Source of the DNA: Herpetosiphonaceae bacterium
GTDB taxonomy: Bacteria > Chloroflexota > Chloroflexia > Chloroflexales > Kallotenuaceae
DNA: 64,000 nt
Direction of reading: 5' to 3'
Assembly (NCBI GenBank): GCA_036374795.1
Contig: DASUTC010000347.1
Coordinates: 142,501 to 206,500, forward strand
Shown: positions 47,309 to 55,776 of the stretch, piece by piece
Layout: the number at the start of each line of letters is the position of its first letter
Numbering within the stretch: position 1 is the first letter of the stretch
Program-made: the position numbers and the translations under genes
Notes under the pieces: model-generated
Databases searched by the model: none
What the model saw: the letters and a program-made list of their open reading frames with translations, nothing else
Told to the model about the DNA's origin: nothing

Positions 47309-47339
47309 TTGCAACGAACCCGCTCGGTTCGGGTATAGT
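47309..47339 (+). promoter_or_regulatory. Possible promoter with inverted repeat, upstream of 47384
   Basis: TTGCAA (47309-47314) and TATAGT (47334-47339) are 19 bases apart, one or two more than ideal. The spacer contains GAACC-N5-GGTTC, a small inverted repeat that could bind a regulator. Confidence 0.35.
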
Positions 47340-47383
47340 AGCAGAGACTCACGGCCGCAGCGAACGTAGCAGACGAGTGTAGC

Positions 47384-49297
47384 ATGATCCCACGAACCAA
47401 GCTTGCTCTCGCAGAGTTTCATCAGGTGCTGTCGAGCATGCCGATCGGTGTGCAGCGTGCCGTCGTCGCCGTCGTCGTCGCGCTGCGCGCCCCGCACCGT
47501 TGGCTCGGGCTCTCAGCCACAGCTGACGATGCCACGATTCAGGCCGCCATCGCCGCAGCGGATGACCAGGCCATCCTGCACATCGCGACGGTGGCGATTG
47601 CGGACATCATCACGGGTGCCGACGCGCGACGGCGCCAGCACGCAACGGATCACGCCGGCAATCTGGATCGGATGGCTGCCTACCTTCGGCACACGCCCCC
47701 GGACACCGCCGCGGCCAGTATCCAGCACCGGCTCGACGCCGAGCTGCGCGCCCGCGACCACCAGCGCCAGGTCCAGCGGGCGCGCCACGCCGCCCAGGAG
47801 CAATCCGATCTTGCGTGGGCCAGGGAACAAGCAGCCCGTGCAGCGCAGGCGGCCCAGCAGCAGGCGCACCGCGCGGCGCAGCGGGCCGCGGCGATCGGGC
47901 CGTGCAAGGCGGGTACAGAAATCACCACCGAGGGTGGCCACACGGTCATCTTCGCGACCGCCGAGTCCCGACCCTACCGCTGTACCCGCTGTCAGGCGAC
48001 CTGGACCCGCATGCCGGCGTGGGAGAGCCCGTGCGCCGGTGAGCCCCCTCCCGCGTCACCGCGCGAAGCACAGGCGCGTCGGATTCGCGACGCGCTGCTG
48101 CAGCTGCCGGATTCGGCCCTGGCCGCGGTCGGCGAACAGGCCGGCATCCCCGCAGGACCGGATACGATCGCCAGCTTTCGAGCGATTGTGCCGACCCTGG
48201 CCGAGTCCGACTGGTGGGACGATCTGATCCCGGCGCTGATCACCTGGCTCCGGGCCGAGCCCTATGGCGTGGCGCTGCGCGATCGCTCGCCCCAGGCCGG
48301 GCTAGCAGCGGTTGAACCGTTGCTCAAGGTGCTGCAGCGTCTGGGCGATCTCCATCGGGGCCGACCGGTCCCGATCACGACGACGACGGCGGCGACCTAT
48401 CTCGGCGTGACCGTCGAGAAAGTGCGCGCCTGGATCGCGGACGGCACGCTTCCGTTCCTCGAAACCGTCAAAGGCGACTACGGCCGCGGGAGTGTCAAAT
48501 ATGTGCTCGATTGCGCCGATGTCATCGCCGCGCGGACGTCCCTGGCCGCCGACATTGCGCTGTTTCACCAGCGCCGCCAGCGCGGTTTGAAAGCCGTGGA
48601 CACCGCGGTGCAGCATGGCATGGCGGCGCATACGGAGACGCTGGAGCGGATACAGCAGCTGGGAGACCCGATTGCCCCCCTCTTTCGGGCCGCGTACTAT
48701 TGCTGGCATCTCAACCATTATGCCAAGGCGCGCACCGGCGTCCAGCGCTCCATCTGCTACGCGATGAAAGATCGGGTCCTGGCGGCACTGGTCGCCAGCG
48801 CGGATCTGTCTGCTGGGCATGCGGGTGAGGACGGGTGGCTGCTCCCCCTCGACGGCGCAGGGGAGGCCACGATCGGACTGGCCTGGCATCCCACCGAGGA
48901 CCAGACCTATCTGAGCATCGTCATCAGCGGTCCCGGCTTCCGCTTCCCGTTCCATGCGCGGCAGGAGACGGCGAGTGCCTGGCTGCCCGCGGATCTCCAG
49001 CCAACGATTCCCCAGCAGCCCCTGAGCGGCGATCGCCGGTTTACCTTTGGGGGTCGGCCAGCAACCTGGATCGAGGAGCGGGTCATTCCGTATGCCACGG
49101 TTGCCGAGAAGCTGTGCGCGTGGTGGTGCCGACGCACCGGCCGGTCACCGGCGGAGTTTACGGCGCGCTTGCCGTCGCAGCTGCGCGCCGGGTCGAGCAG
49201 GGCGCAACCCCCCTGGCGGCAGGACGGGTGGGGGGATGATCCCTGGGCGACGGAGGGCGACGATGCGGCGCGCTGGGATGCGTCCGACGACTGGTAA
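47384..49297 (+). CDS. Hypothetical protein with coiled coil, Cys cluster and excisionase-like HTH
   Basis: 637 residues. Residues ~115-175 are Ala/Gln/Arg-rich and probably coiled coil. A short Cys cluster follows (YRCTRCQATWTRMPAWESPC). Around residues 330-360, TTTTAATYLGVTVEKVRAWI is a MerR/excisionase-type HTH. The C-terminal ~200 residues contain beta-rich segments (LPLDGAGEATIGLAWHP, then YLSIVISGPGFRFPFHA) and an acidic Trp-rich tail. No membrane segment. It could be a replication or element-maintenance protein. Family not recognised. The next gene starts 23 bases downstream. Confidence 0.6.
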   Translation: MIPRTKLALAEFHQVLSSMPIGVQRAVVAVVVALRAPHRWLGLSATADDATIQAAIAAADDQAILHIATVAIADIITGADARRRQHATDHAGNLDRMAAYLRHTPPDTAAASIQHRLDAELRARDHQRQVQRARHAAQEQSDLAWAREQAARAAQAAQQQAHRAAQRAAAIGPCKAGTEITTEGGHTVIFATAESRPYRCTRCQATWTRMPAWESPCAGEPPPASPREAQARRIRDALLQLPDSALAAVGEQAGIPAGPDTIASFRAIVPTLAESDWWDDLIPALITWLRAEPYGVALRDRSPQAGLAAVEPLLKVLQRLGDLHRGRPVPITTTTAATYLGVTVEKVRAWIADGTLPFLETVKGDYGRGSVKYVLDCADVIAARTSLAADIALFHQRRQRGLKAVDTAVQHGMAAHTETLERIQQLGDPIAPLFRAAYYCWHLNHYAKARTGVQRSICYAMKDRVLAALVASADLSAGHAGEDGWLLPLDGAGEATIGLAWHPTEDQTYLSIVISGPGFRFPFHARQETASAWLPADLQPTIPQQPLSGDRRFTFGGRPATWIEERVIPYATVAEKLCAWWCRRTGRSPAEFTARLPSQLRAGSSRAQPPWRQDGWGDDPWATEGDDAARWDASDDW

Positions 49298-49320
49298 TCT
49301 CCCTGCTGCACGGAGGAAAG

Positions 49321-49860
49321 ATGGCCGACGATCCGGCAGATGAATCATCGAACCAGCCGCCCGAGCTGCGGCCGCGCCGCCCGCGTGGTCGCGCCGTCCC
49401 GGATACCGCCACAGATGCAACCCGACCGGCGACGGATCGGAGTGTCCTGCGGAGCGTCGCGGCCCACTATCTCACCCAACAGGCGCGTTTGATCCCGGTC
49501 GGCACCGCCGCCCGCTTCGGTCGAGACGCCGATGGACGGCCCTATGCCGAGCTGCCCCTGTTCGCGGACCAGCCGCCGGAGCGCGTGCCGATCGCGGACC
49601 TGCCTCCGCGCGGGACCGTGGTGCAGACGGCGGTCGTCAGCACGCCCCACGGAGCCGAGCAGGAATTTCATATTCTGGTATGCCCGGCCAGGACGGCGCG
49701 CGCGGCCCAGGACGGGCTCGACGAGGCGATCCTCCAGGTGGTCATCGACGAGGTGGGCCTGGAAGGCGTCGAGCGCATGGTGCAGCAGCTGCTCACCGAA
49801 GGTCCTACCGCTCAGCTTGACCCGGCCCCGCGGCGGTCATCCCGCCGCCGGCGGCGCTGA
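49321..49860 (+). CDS. Hypothetical protein (179 aa)
   Basis: CACGGAGGAAAG directly precedes the ATG. The N-terminal 40 residues are Pro/Arg-rich and probably disordered. The middle is beta-rich (AELPLFADQPPERVPIADLP) and a helix follows (DEAILQVVIDEVGLEGVERM). It ends in an Arg-rich tail. It is presumably co-transcribed with the preceding gene. Family not recognised. Confidence 0.55.
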   Translation: MADDPADESSNQPPELRPRRPRGRAVPDTATDATRPATDRSVLRSVAAHYLTQQARLIPVGTAARFGRDADGRPYAELPLFADQPPERVPIADLPPRGTVVQTAVVSTPHGAEQEFHILVCPARTARAAQDGLDEAILQVVIDEVGLEGVERMVQQLLTEGPTAQLDPAPRRSSRRRRR

Positions 49861-50029
49861 TCGGCGCGCGGTGCCGCCGGTCCGACCCAGGAATGATCAT
49901 CCGCTGGGCCGGACCGTCGCTGCTAGCCCTCGGCGCGATCGAGCGGGACAACGATCCAGCGCGGCGCGGCCGGACGGGACGGATCGCGCTGCGGTAGCGC
50001 CGTGGGATCGGTGAGCAGATCCAGCTGGT

Positions 50030-52082
50030 CACACCGAGCCATATGATCCTTTACATATAGCTGTCCATTAAATGGCAGATTGTTCTTCGGCCCTGCTCGT
50101 TTCCTCGTTCTCCGCACAACGACTCGACATTGCTTCCCCTGTAGCCTATACTTTTTTTGACATTTTTCGCGAGCGCCCTCCACCCAGCATCCAAGCAATG
50201 CTGTGGCCTCTTGACGCGCTACCACACCTGCGGAGTCTGATCTTCGCTGCACGACATCGTGGCCCAGGAGACGCCAATGGGGAAGCGACACCAAGCATCC
50301 GCATCCGACGCATGGACACAGCTCACGTTGCGCTTCCGCTGGCCGGAACAACGCAGTTACGAAATCATCCGCCCCGTTGTGTTATTTGGTGATTCCGCTG
50401 AGGAACGGGCGCACGAAACCGGAGAGCCGGTGCGCACGCTCTATCGCCACCTCCAACGCTTTGGCACCGCTGGCTTTGCGGGACTCACCGCTGCGGCACA
50501 TCGACCCCCGCCACGGACCCTCCCGCCTGCTGTCCGGCAGTTGATTGTCGAGCTGAAAGGGGAGCATCCTGATCTGAACCCAAACGAACTGGCGCGGATG
50601 TGTCATGCGCAGCTCGACTACCGCCCCGGTGCGCGGACGATTAAGCGCGTGCTGGAAGAAACACCGCCGGTCCCACCCGTGCAGCGGCGATTCCCGTACT
50701 TTCATGCGATGGCACCTGTGGATCGTCGGCGCGCCATCATCCAGTTGCACATTGAAGGCTGGGGCAAACAGTCCATCGCCGCGTATTTGCACACGAGCCG
50801 ACCGACAGTGGATGCCATCTTGAAGCGCTGGGTGAACGAGGATTTAGCAGCCCTCGTGCCGCGTTCCCATGCGCCGAAACGGCGTGTCCGCACGGTTACG
50901 CTGAAGGTGCTGCTGACCATTCGCCGCCTCCAAAAGAACCCGCGCTTGGGAGCCTTCCGCATGAGCGCGGCGCTCAAGCAGGAACTGGGCGTGAAGCTCA
51001 GTCCGCGCCAGTGTGGACGCATTATGGCGCTGAATCGGGCGCTCTATCATCAGCCAAGCACCCCAAAGCAGCCGCATGAACCAAAAGCGATGCCCTTTAA
51101 AGCGACACGACGACATCAATATTGGAGCATTGATATTCGCTATTTGGATATGTGTGGAGGAGCAGGTGGGATGATTTACTGTATCACGGTCATGGATAAC
51201 TATAGTCGTGCCGTGTTGGCAAGTACGGTAACACGATCCCAAGATTTGACCACCTATCTCTTTGTCTTCTTTCTTGCAGTTCGGAATCATGGCGTACCCG
51301 AAGCCATTGTCACCGATGGTGGTGCCGTATTTCGGGCCAAGAAAGCCCTTGAAATTTATCATACGTTAGGGATTCGGAAAGAGCAGATTGAGCAACGGCA
51401 ACCTTGGCAAAATTACATCGAGGCGCTGTTTAGCATCCAGCGCCGCATGGCCGACGCCCAGTTCGAACAGGCCACGACATGGGAAGCCGTGCTTGATGCG
51501 CACGCACGCTGGGTTGCCGACTATAATTATCAGGAACATTTTGCGCATCAGGAGCGGGAGGATGGACGCCGGAGTCCCTTTCAGGTCCTCGCGTGGGTCC
51601 GTGGGCGGGTCTATCGCGATGCCGAGCTGCACTATGTCTTTTATTCCACGCGAACGCGCCGACGGGTCGATCGCTTCGGCTACCTACGCTTTCGGAATTG
51701 GCGGATCTATGCCGAGGCGGGCATAGCGCAAGCGGGTGTGATGGTGTGGTTATATGAAGAGCACATGACCATTGTGTATGATGAGGTGACGCTCGCCCAC
51801 TATACGGTGAACTATCAACCAGATCACAAACATCCCTCCAGCATTACCAACCCACGGCTCTATGATACGTCATACCGCTCACCGCAACTTCCGCTCTGGG
51901 AATTGAGCGATGATGAATGGAAAAAAGCCTACCCCGTGCCCCTCTACGTCGTCCGCAACAAGGTGATGGAACAAGCGGAACGCATACAACTGACGCTGCC
52001 ACTGGATATGGCCGGCTAGGACAAGCACCCAATCTGCCATTTAATGGACAGCTATATGTAAAGGATCATATGGCTCGGTGTG
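50030..52082 (+). mobile_element. Complete 2053-bp insertion sequence with 53-bp terminal inverted repeats
   Basis: The ends 50030-50082 and 52030-52082 are perfect inverted repeats of 53 bases, starting CACACCGAGCCATATGATCC. The flanks carry an 8-bp target duplication CAGCTGGT (50022-50029 and 52083-52090). One transposase gene fills the element. The identical ends and clean duplication point to a recent insertion. Confidence 0.9.
50277..52019 (+). CDS. DDE (rve-type) transposase of the 2053-bp IS
   Basis: 580 residues from the ATG at 50277 (AGGAGA upstream). Two N-terminal HTH regions (RTLYRHLQRFGTAGFAGLTA; GKQSIAAYLHTSRPTVDAIL) bind the ends. The retroviral-integrase-type core has D in QYWSIDIRYLDM, D in EAIVTDGGAVF and E in QPWQNYIEALFSIQ. 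A C-terminal beta-rich domain follows. The layout resembles IS481-like or related families, but the long 53-bp repeats and 8-bp duplication keep me from naming the family. It looks intact. Confidence 0.85.
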   Translation: MGKRHQASASDAWTQLTLRFRWPEQRSYEIIRPVVLFGDSAEERAHETGEPVRTLYRHLQRFGTAGFAGLTAAAHRPPPRTLPPAVRQLIVELKGEHPDLNPNELARMCHAQLDYRPGARTIKRVLEETPPVPPVQRRFPYFHAMAPVDRRRAIIQLHIEGWGKQSIAAYLHTSRPTVDAILKRWVNEDLAALVPRSHAPKRRVRTVTLKVLLTIRRLQKNPRLGAFRMSAALKQELGVKLSPRQCGRIMALNRALYHQPSTPKQPHEPKAMPFKATRRHQYWSIDIRYLDMCGGAGGMIYCITVMDNYSRAVLASTVTRSQDLTTYLFVFFLAVRNHGVPEAIVTDGGAVFRAKKALEIYHTLGIRKEQIEQRQPWQNYIEALFSIQRRMADAQFEQATTWEAVLDAHARWVADYNYQEHFAHQEREDGRRSPFQVLAWVRGRVYRDAELHYVFYSTRTRRRVDRFGYLRFRNWRIYAEAGIAQAGVMVWLYEEHMTIVYDEVTLAHYTVNYQPDHKHPSSITNPRLYDTSYRSPQLPLWELSDDEWKKAYPVPLYVVRNKVMEQAERIQLTLPLDMAG

Positions 52083-52557
52083 CAGCTGGTCGAGCAGCAG
52101 GATCTCGCTCGCCGTGGCCCGCGTGTCCGCGTCATCGACGATCGCCCACAGCGTAATGCTGGTGCCATGACATTCGATATACACGGGATCGAGATCCTGA
52201 ACTTCGGCATCTTCGAGTGCCACGTCGAGTGCTTCGGTTAATTCCACCACCACCGTCGGATACGTGTCGAGCGCGCTCAGCGCGGAACCGAGGAGGGCTT
52301 CAATCTCGGCCGTTCGGTGAAACGGCGTTCCGTACCATTGTTCGCTCGTGACAAAGTTGATGGGACAGGCCGTGTTGGCCAGTTCCCAGGCGCGGTGCAG
52401 TTGGCGGACGGCGGCGATCGTCTCGTCGTCGAGCGGGAGCGCCCAATAGATCGGCTGCGTGTGCGTGTCGTGCGGGCTCAGCGAAGCGCGCTTAATCAGG
52501 ACGCGGGTCGGACGATGGGTGGTGGTCATAAAACCATCGGCGCGGAAACCCGCCCGT

Positions 52558-53847
52558 TTATGGGTGGGAGGAAGCGCCGCCTCTGTGCTGATAGGCATAG
52601 CCATCGCTCCGCTGCAGGCGGTGGCAATACCGATGCCCGATGCCCTGCACGATGCCACCCGCCGTTGCGATATTGAAGCTGCCAGTGGCCCGCACCGCTA
52701 CGCGCCCGACATAGGTACCCCTCTTTTTCCCGTTGGTCACGACCGCACGGACCAGATCGCCCGTCTGAAAGCCCCGGATCACCCGTGCGCCTTTTGGTCC
52801 CGTGCGCGGGAAGCCGTACCGATCCATCCGACACATCTGGCGTGAGCTATGCCCGGTGGCCTGGATCAGGAGCGGGCGCACCTCGCGCACCGCGAGTCGC
52901 TCAGGGGAGGACGCTCCAACACAGGCGGCGTCAAGCCAATGCATCTTCGGCAGGCCGCGCACCGTGCGGTTGTATTTGGTGCGTCCGCCCGTGCCGACCT
53001 CAACCGGCAGCCCCGTTGCTACGAGACAGTGGGAGAGTGCCCAGCGCGTGCTGTTGACGGCTGCCGCATCCTTGAGCGGCTGCTTCGCCTGCGCCTGAAG
53101 CTGCGGAAAGCCAAACTCCGCCGCCGTCTGATTGCCCTTGCGCTGGTTGCAGCCGTGGCAGGCCAGTGTTAAGTTGCTGACGCGATCGGAGCCGCCACGA
53201 CTCTTGGGGATGAGATGTTCCACTTCGAGTGGCACGTTCACCACGCCACAGTAGGCGCAGCGCCGCTGCCATTTGTCGAGCAGGTATTCCCTGACCTCGT
53301 AACCTGCCAGCGTCCCCTGCTGATACTGGACACCCTGGATCTCGGCGTCCTGGAGTTGCTGGGTGTCGAAGCGCGCCAGTTCCACGCTGATTGCCCCGAT
53401 CGGCGCCCAGCGCCGCAGCCGCTCAATCCAGGTCAGCGTGGTCAAGACCCGATGCTGGAGGCTCGGCGGCAGCCATCCAGCGGGACGCGTGCGGTTGAGA
53501 AAGCGCGGCTGGCGATAGCGGGTCTTCCGCTGCCGTCGACTGCGGCGCACGGCCCGGCGTGCCAGGAGCCGATCGCGGATCTGCTGACCACGATGGGTCA
53601 ATTCTGCGGCCCAGACAACCTGACCGGTCGTGTCGTTGACCACGGCAATCCCGGTGGTTTTGCTGCCCGGATCGAGCTTGAGCCGCAGCGGATCTGGCTC
53701 AGCCGCACGCGCCGTCTTGAGAATGATGGTGAACGGATAACGCCGCCACACGGCGGCCTGCCCACTTGACAGGAGCTTCCGTGCTGCTGCCGGATGGACC
53801 GGATCGCAGGGCTGCTTGTGGGTGTCGATGACCAAGACCTGACTCAT
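52558..53847 (-). CDS. iscB: IscB RNA-guided HNH/RuvC endonuclease
   Basis: 429 residues. N-terminal PLMP-type segment (VLVIDTHKQPCDPVHPAAAR), RuvC-I at LRLKLDPGSKTTGIAVV, Arg-rich bridge helix (RRAVRRSRRQRKTRYR), RuvC-II at GAISVELARFD, HNH nuclease with its own zinc site (CAYCGVVNVPLEVEHLIPKS and LACHGCNQRKGN), RuvC-III near MHWLDAACVGA, and a C-terminal DNA-contacting beta domain. IscB is the ancestor-type relative of Cas9 and cuts DNA with a guide in its omega RNA. All catalytic parts seem present. No TnpA is nearby, so it is a solo copy. Start ATG follows AGAGAGG. Confidence 0.9.
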   Translation of the reverse strand: MSQVLVIDTHKQPCDPVHPAAARKLLSSGQAAVWRRYPFTIILKTARAAEPDPLRLKLDPGSKTTGIAVVNDTTGQVVWAAELTHRGQQIRDRLLARRAVRRSRRQRKTRYRQPRFLNRTRPAGWLPPSLQHRVLTTLTWIERLRRWAPIGAISVELARFDTQQLQDAEIQGVQYQQGTLAGYEVREYLLDKWQRRCAYCGVVNVPLEVEHLIPKSRGGSDRVSNLTLACHGCNQRKGNQTAAEFGFPQLQAQAKQPLKDAAAVNSTRWALSHCLVATGLPVEVGTGGRTKYNRTVRGLPKMHWLDAACVGASSPERLAVREVRPLLIQATGHSSRQMCRMDRYGFPRTGPKGARVIRGFQTGDLVRAVVTNGKKRGTYVGRVAVRATGSFNIATAGGIVQGIGHRYCHRLQRSDGYAYQHRGGASSHP

Positions 53848-54045
53848 AAAAAAACCTCTCTGCGTGCGCAGGTCATGGTCGCCTCGCTCAGTGGATCGGG
53901 CTTGTCGAGCGCCCCGGCTTCATCCCTTGCCCCAGGAATCATGCCGGAGCGCGACAGAGCGTCCGGCTGGCAACGCACCGGACGGTGTCCTGACCCGATC
54001 AACGGTTCCCGTCATGCGACGGGGAGCTGGTCAGTATAGGCTTGT
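53848..54045 (-). ncRNA. IscB omega RNA (HEARO-type)
   Basis: The minus strand directly before iscB folds as expected for HEARO/omega RNA. CTGACC pairs with GGTCAG around the hairpin CCCCGTCGCATGACGGG; a second hairpin joins CCGTCCGG to CCGGACG. The segment CCGGGGCGCTCGACAAGCCC, typical of these RNAs, precedes the iscB start. The guide should be the ~16 bases 5' of the CTGACC stem, around 54036-54055. The 5' boundary is an estimate. Confidence 0.8.
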
Positions 54046-54075
54046 TCGCACAAGCCACCCCGTGGAACGGGGTGG
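54039..54075 (-). terminator. Two adjoining hairpins at the 3' end of gene 54076-55776
   Basis: CCACCCCGT-GGA-ACGGGGTGG (54055-54075) abuts the TAA stop of the upstream gene. It overlaps a second hairpin GGCTTGT-TCGC-ACAAGCC (54039-54056) by two bases. They could be the terminator of the upstream operon or the end hairpin of the IscB-carrying element. Confidence 0.5.
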
Positions 54076-55776
54076 TTACTGACGCGATTCCTCCTCGGTT
54101 GCATGCCATAACAGACTCAGCGCCTGCAGCCCGGGGAGTGCGGAGACACGGCGCGCAGGCGTGGTGGGGGTGTCGGTGCCGCGGTCGAAGCGGGTGACCC
54201 AGGTCTCGCCGGGTTGGAGGTCGTAGCCGGCCTGGCGAGCGAGGTCGGCCGCATCGGGACGGATGTACCGGCCCACGCGGGTGCGCCGGGGGTGGCCGCC
54301 CACCTCGTGTTTGCCAGGGCTCCGTCGCCTGGTGGCGCGAGCGATGGCCCGCCGGTCGCGCTCGGTGCCCCACGCGACCCGTGGGACACTACTCGGCCTT
54401 AAGCGCACATGGTGCGTCTTACCACGGGGAAGCGCGGCACGCGGTCGGGCCGTCTGCGCTGTTCCGCGCAGGGGTCGTTGCGCAGAACGGGCGGGGGTCC
54501 CACCGGCCGCGTGAAAGAGGACCCGCTCGCGGCCCTTGACCCGGAGATCGTGCCAGAGGGCAGCCAGGCAGCCATGCAGCGCCAGGGCCAGCGCGCTGCG
54601 GCAGCCACCCAGCAGGAGCGGTTCCCAGGCGTCCGGGATCGTCGCCTCGCTCGTCCACCAGAACACCCGCCCAAAGGCGCCATCCGTCGGCAGCAGCCGG
54701 ACCCAGAAGCCGTCGGGGCTCGCCACAATCCGGAGCGCGGCCACGCCCATCTCCTGGAGCGGAAGCAGATGCGCGGGTGGCACCAGCTCCCACCGTCCGG
54801 ATGGATTCTGGGTCCCACAAGTACCCGCATGGATGAGCTGCGCGATGGCGGCCATGCGGTGATCAAACAGGTCGTCCGGCACCCGCGCCGCGGCGAGCCG
54901 GGCCGCCTGCGTATCCGGATCGAGGTGATTGCCCGGCTCGCCCAGGGAGCCATCGCACAGCCACGCGAGCGCGGCATCCGTGATGGTCGGCGCCGATGGA
55001 TGGCAAAGGACCAGGCCCTGCGCGAGGGCCAGGCCCTGGCGACCGGGGGTCATCTGGACCGGCAGGCCCCGAATGCTGGGGGTGCCGGAGCGCAGCACCT
55101 GCAATGTCGCAATGCCGGTCAGCATGCGGGTAACGGCGCGCGCCTGGTCGAAGTCGGCGGCGCGAAAGGCACTGATCTCGCGGACCACGATGGGATCGAA
55201 CGTCCACAGCAGCTCGCTGAGCCGCAGAAAGATCCGGAGCGAGTCGCCATCTGAGGTGGGCCAGACCAGATCGGACCGGCGCAGCATGCTGCGCAGCAGG
55301 CCATACGCGTGCCGCGTGACCGTAGCGTCGTCGATTGCGCGCCAGCCGGGTCGCGCGCACGCTTCGGGGAGGTAGGCGGCGATCGGGCCAACGCCGGCGA
55401 GCATGCTGGATAGCTCGTGCGAGCGGCTGCGTGGATCATCGGTCAGCGCGAGGTACAGGGCCAGGAGCAACGCCGGCATCGGTACCGCTGGGCGATCCGG
55501 TCGAGCGAGGATGGCGGTGAGCGCCTGCCAGGGCGACGTCTTGCCGTTGCCGGACAATCGGACGACCCAGCGCCGATCGGCGATCACGGCGCGGCCCCAC
55601 CAGCCGTTGCCCGTCGTCGGCAGGTAGTGCGCCTGCGGCGTTGCCACCAGATCCTGGGGCTGAACCCCGGCCGCCAGGATCACGTCGAGCCGGGCCTGTC
55701 CTGGCCGTTCGATCACCAGATCGAGGGCGATCCGCGTTCCCGGCCACAGGCGACGTCGGTGCTGCTGCTGGGTCAT
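54076..55776 (-). CDS. Hypothetical protein (566 aa), coupled to the membrane protein gene
   Basis: The ATG overlaps the upstream stop as ATGA, so it is translationally coupled. The protein is soluble and mixed: RIALDLVIERPGQARLDVIL at the start, an Arg-rich middle-to-late segment (TARPRAALPRGKTHHVRLRP) and a C-terminal region with RYIRPDAADLARQAGYDLQP. No nucleotide-binding or nuclease motif is evident. It could belong to a transfer or surface apparatus with the preceding membrane protein. Family not recognised. Confidence 0.6.
   Translation of the reverse strand: MTQQQHRRRLWPGTRIALDLVIERPGQARLDVILAAGVQPQDLVATPQAHYLPTTGNGWWGRAVIADRRWVVRLSGNGKTSPWQALTAILARPDRPAVPMPALLLALYLALTDDPRSRSHELSSMLAGVGPIAAYLPEACARPGWRAIDDATVTRHAYGLLRSMLRRSDLVWPTSDGDSLRIFLRLSELLWTFDPIVVREISAFRAADFDQARAVTRMLTGIATLQVLRSGTPSIRGLPVQMTPGRQGLALAQGLVLCHPSAPTITDAALAWLCDGSLGEPGNHLDPDTQAARLAAARVPDDLFDHRMAAIAQLIHAGTCGTQNPSGRWELVPPAHLLPLQEMGVAALRIVASPDGFWVRLLPTDGAFGRVFWWTSEATIPDAWEPLLLGGCRSALALALHGCLAALWHDLRVKGRERVLFHAAGGTPARSAQRPLRGTAQTARPRAALPRGKTHHVRLRPSSVPRVAWGTERDRRAIARATRRRSPGKHEVGGHPRRTRVGRYIRPDAADLARQAGYDLQPGETWVTRFDRGTDTPTTPARRVSALPGLQALSLLWHATEEESRQ

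Larger units (their letters stand above)
49923..52529 (-). pseudogene. Small gene split by insertion of an IS element
   Basis: The minus strand encodes MTTTHRPTRVLIKRASLSPH up to SEILLLDQL (52529-52083). It then runs into the insertion and resumes beyond it as DLLTDPTALPQRDPSRPAAP to the stop at 49923. Removing the element and one copy of the 8-bp duplication restores one frame of 181 residues. The family was not recognised; the product is small and mixed alpha/beta. The start lies 28 bases after the iscB stop, on the same strand. Confidence 0.75.
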
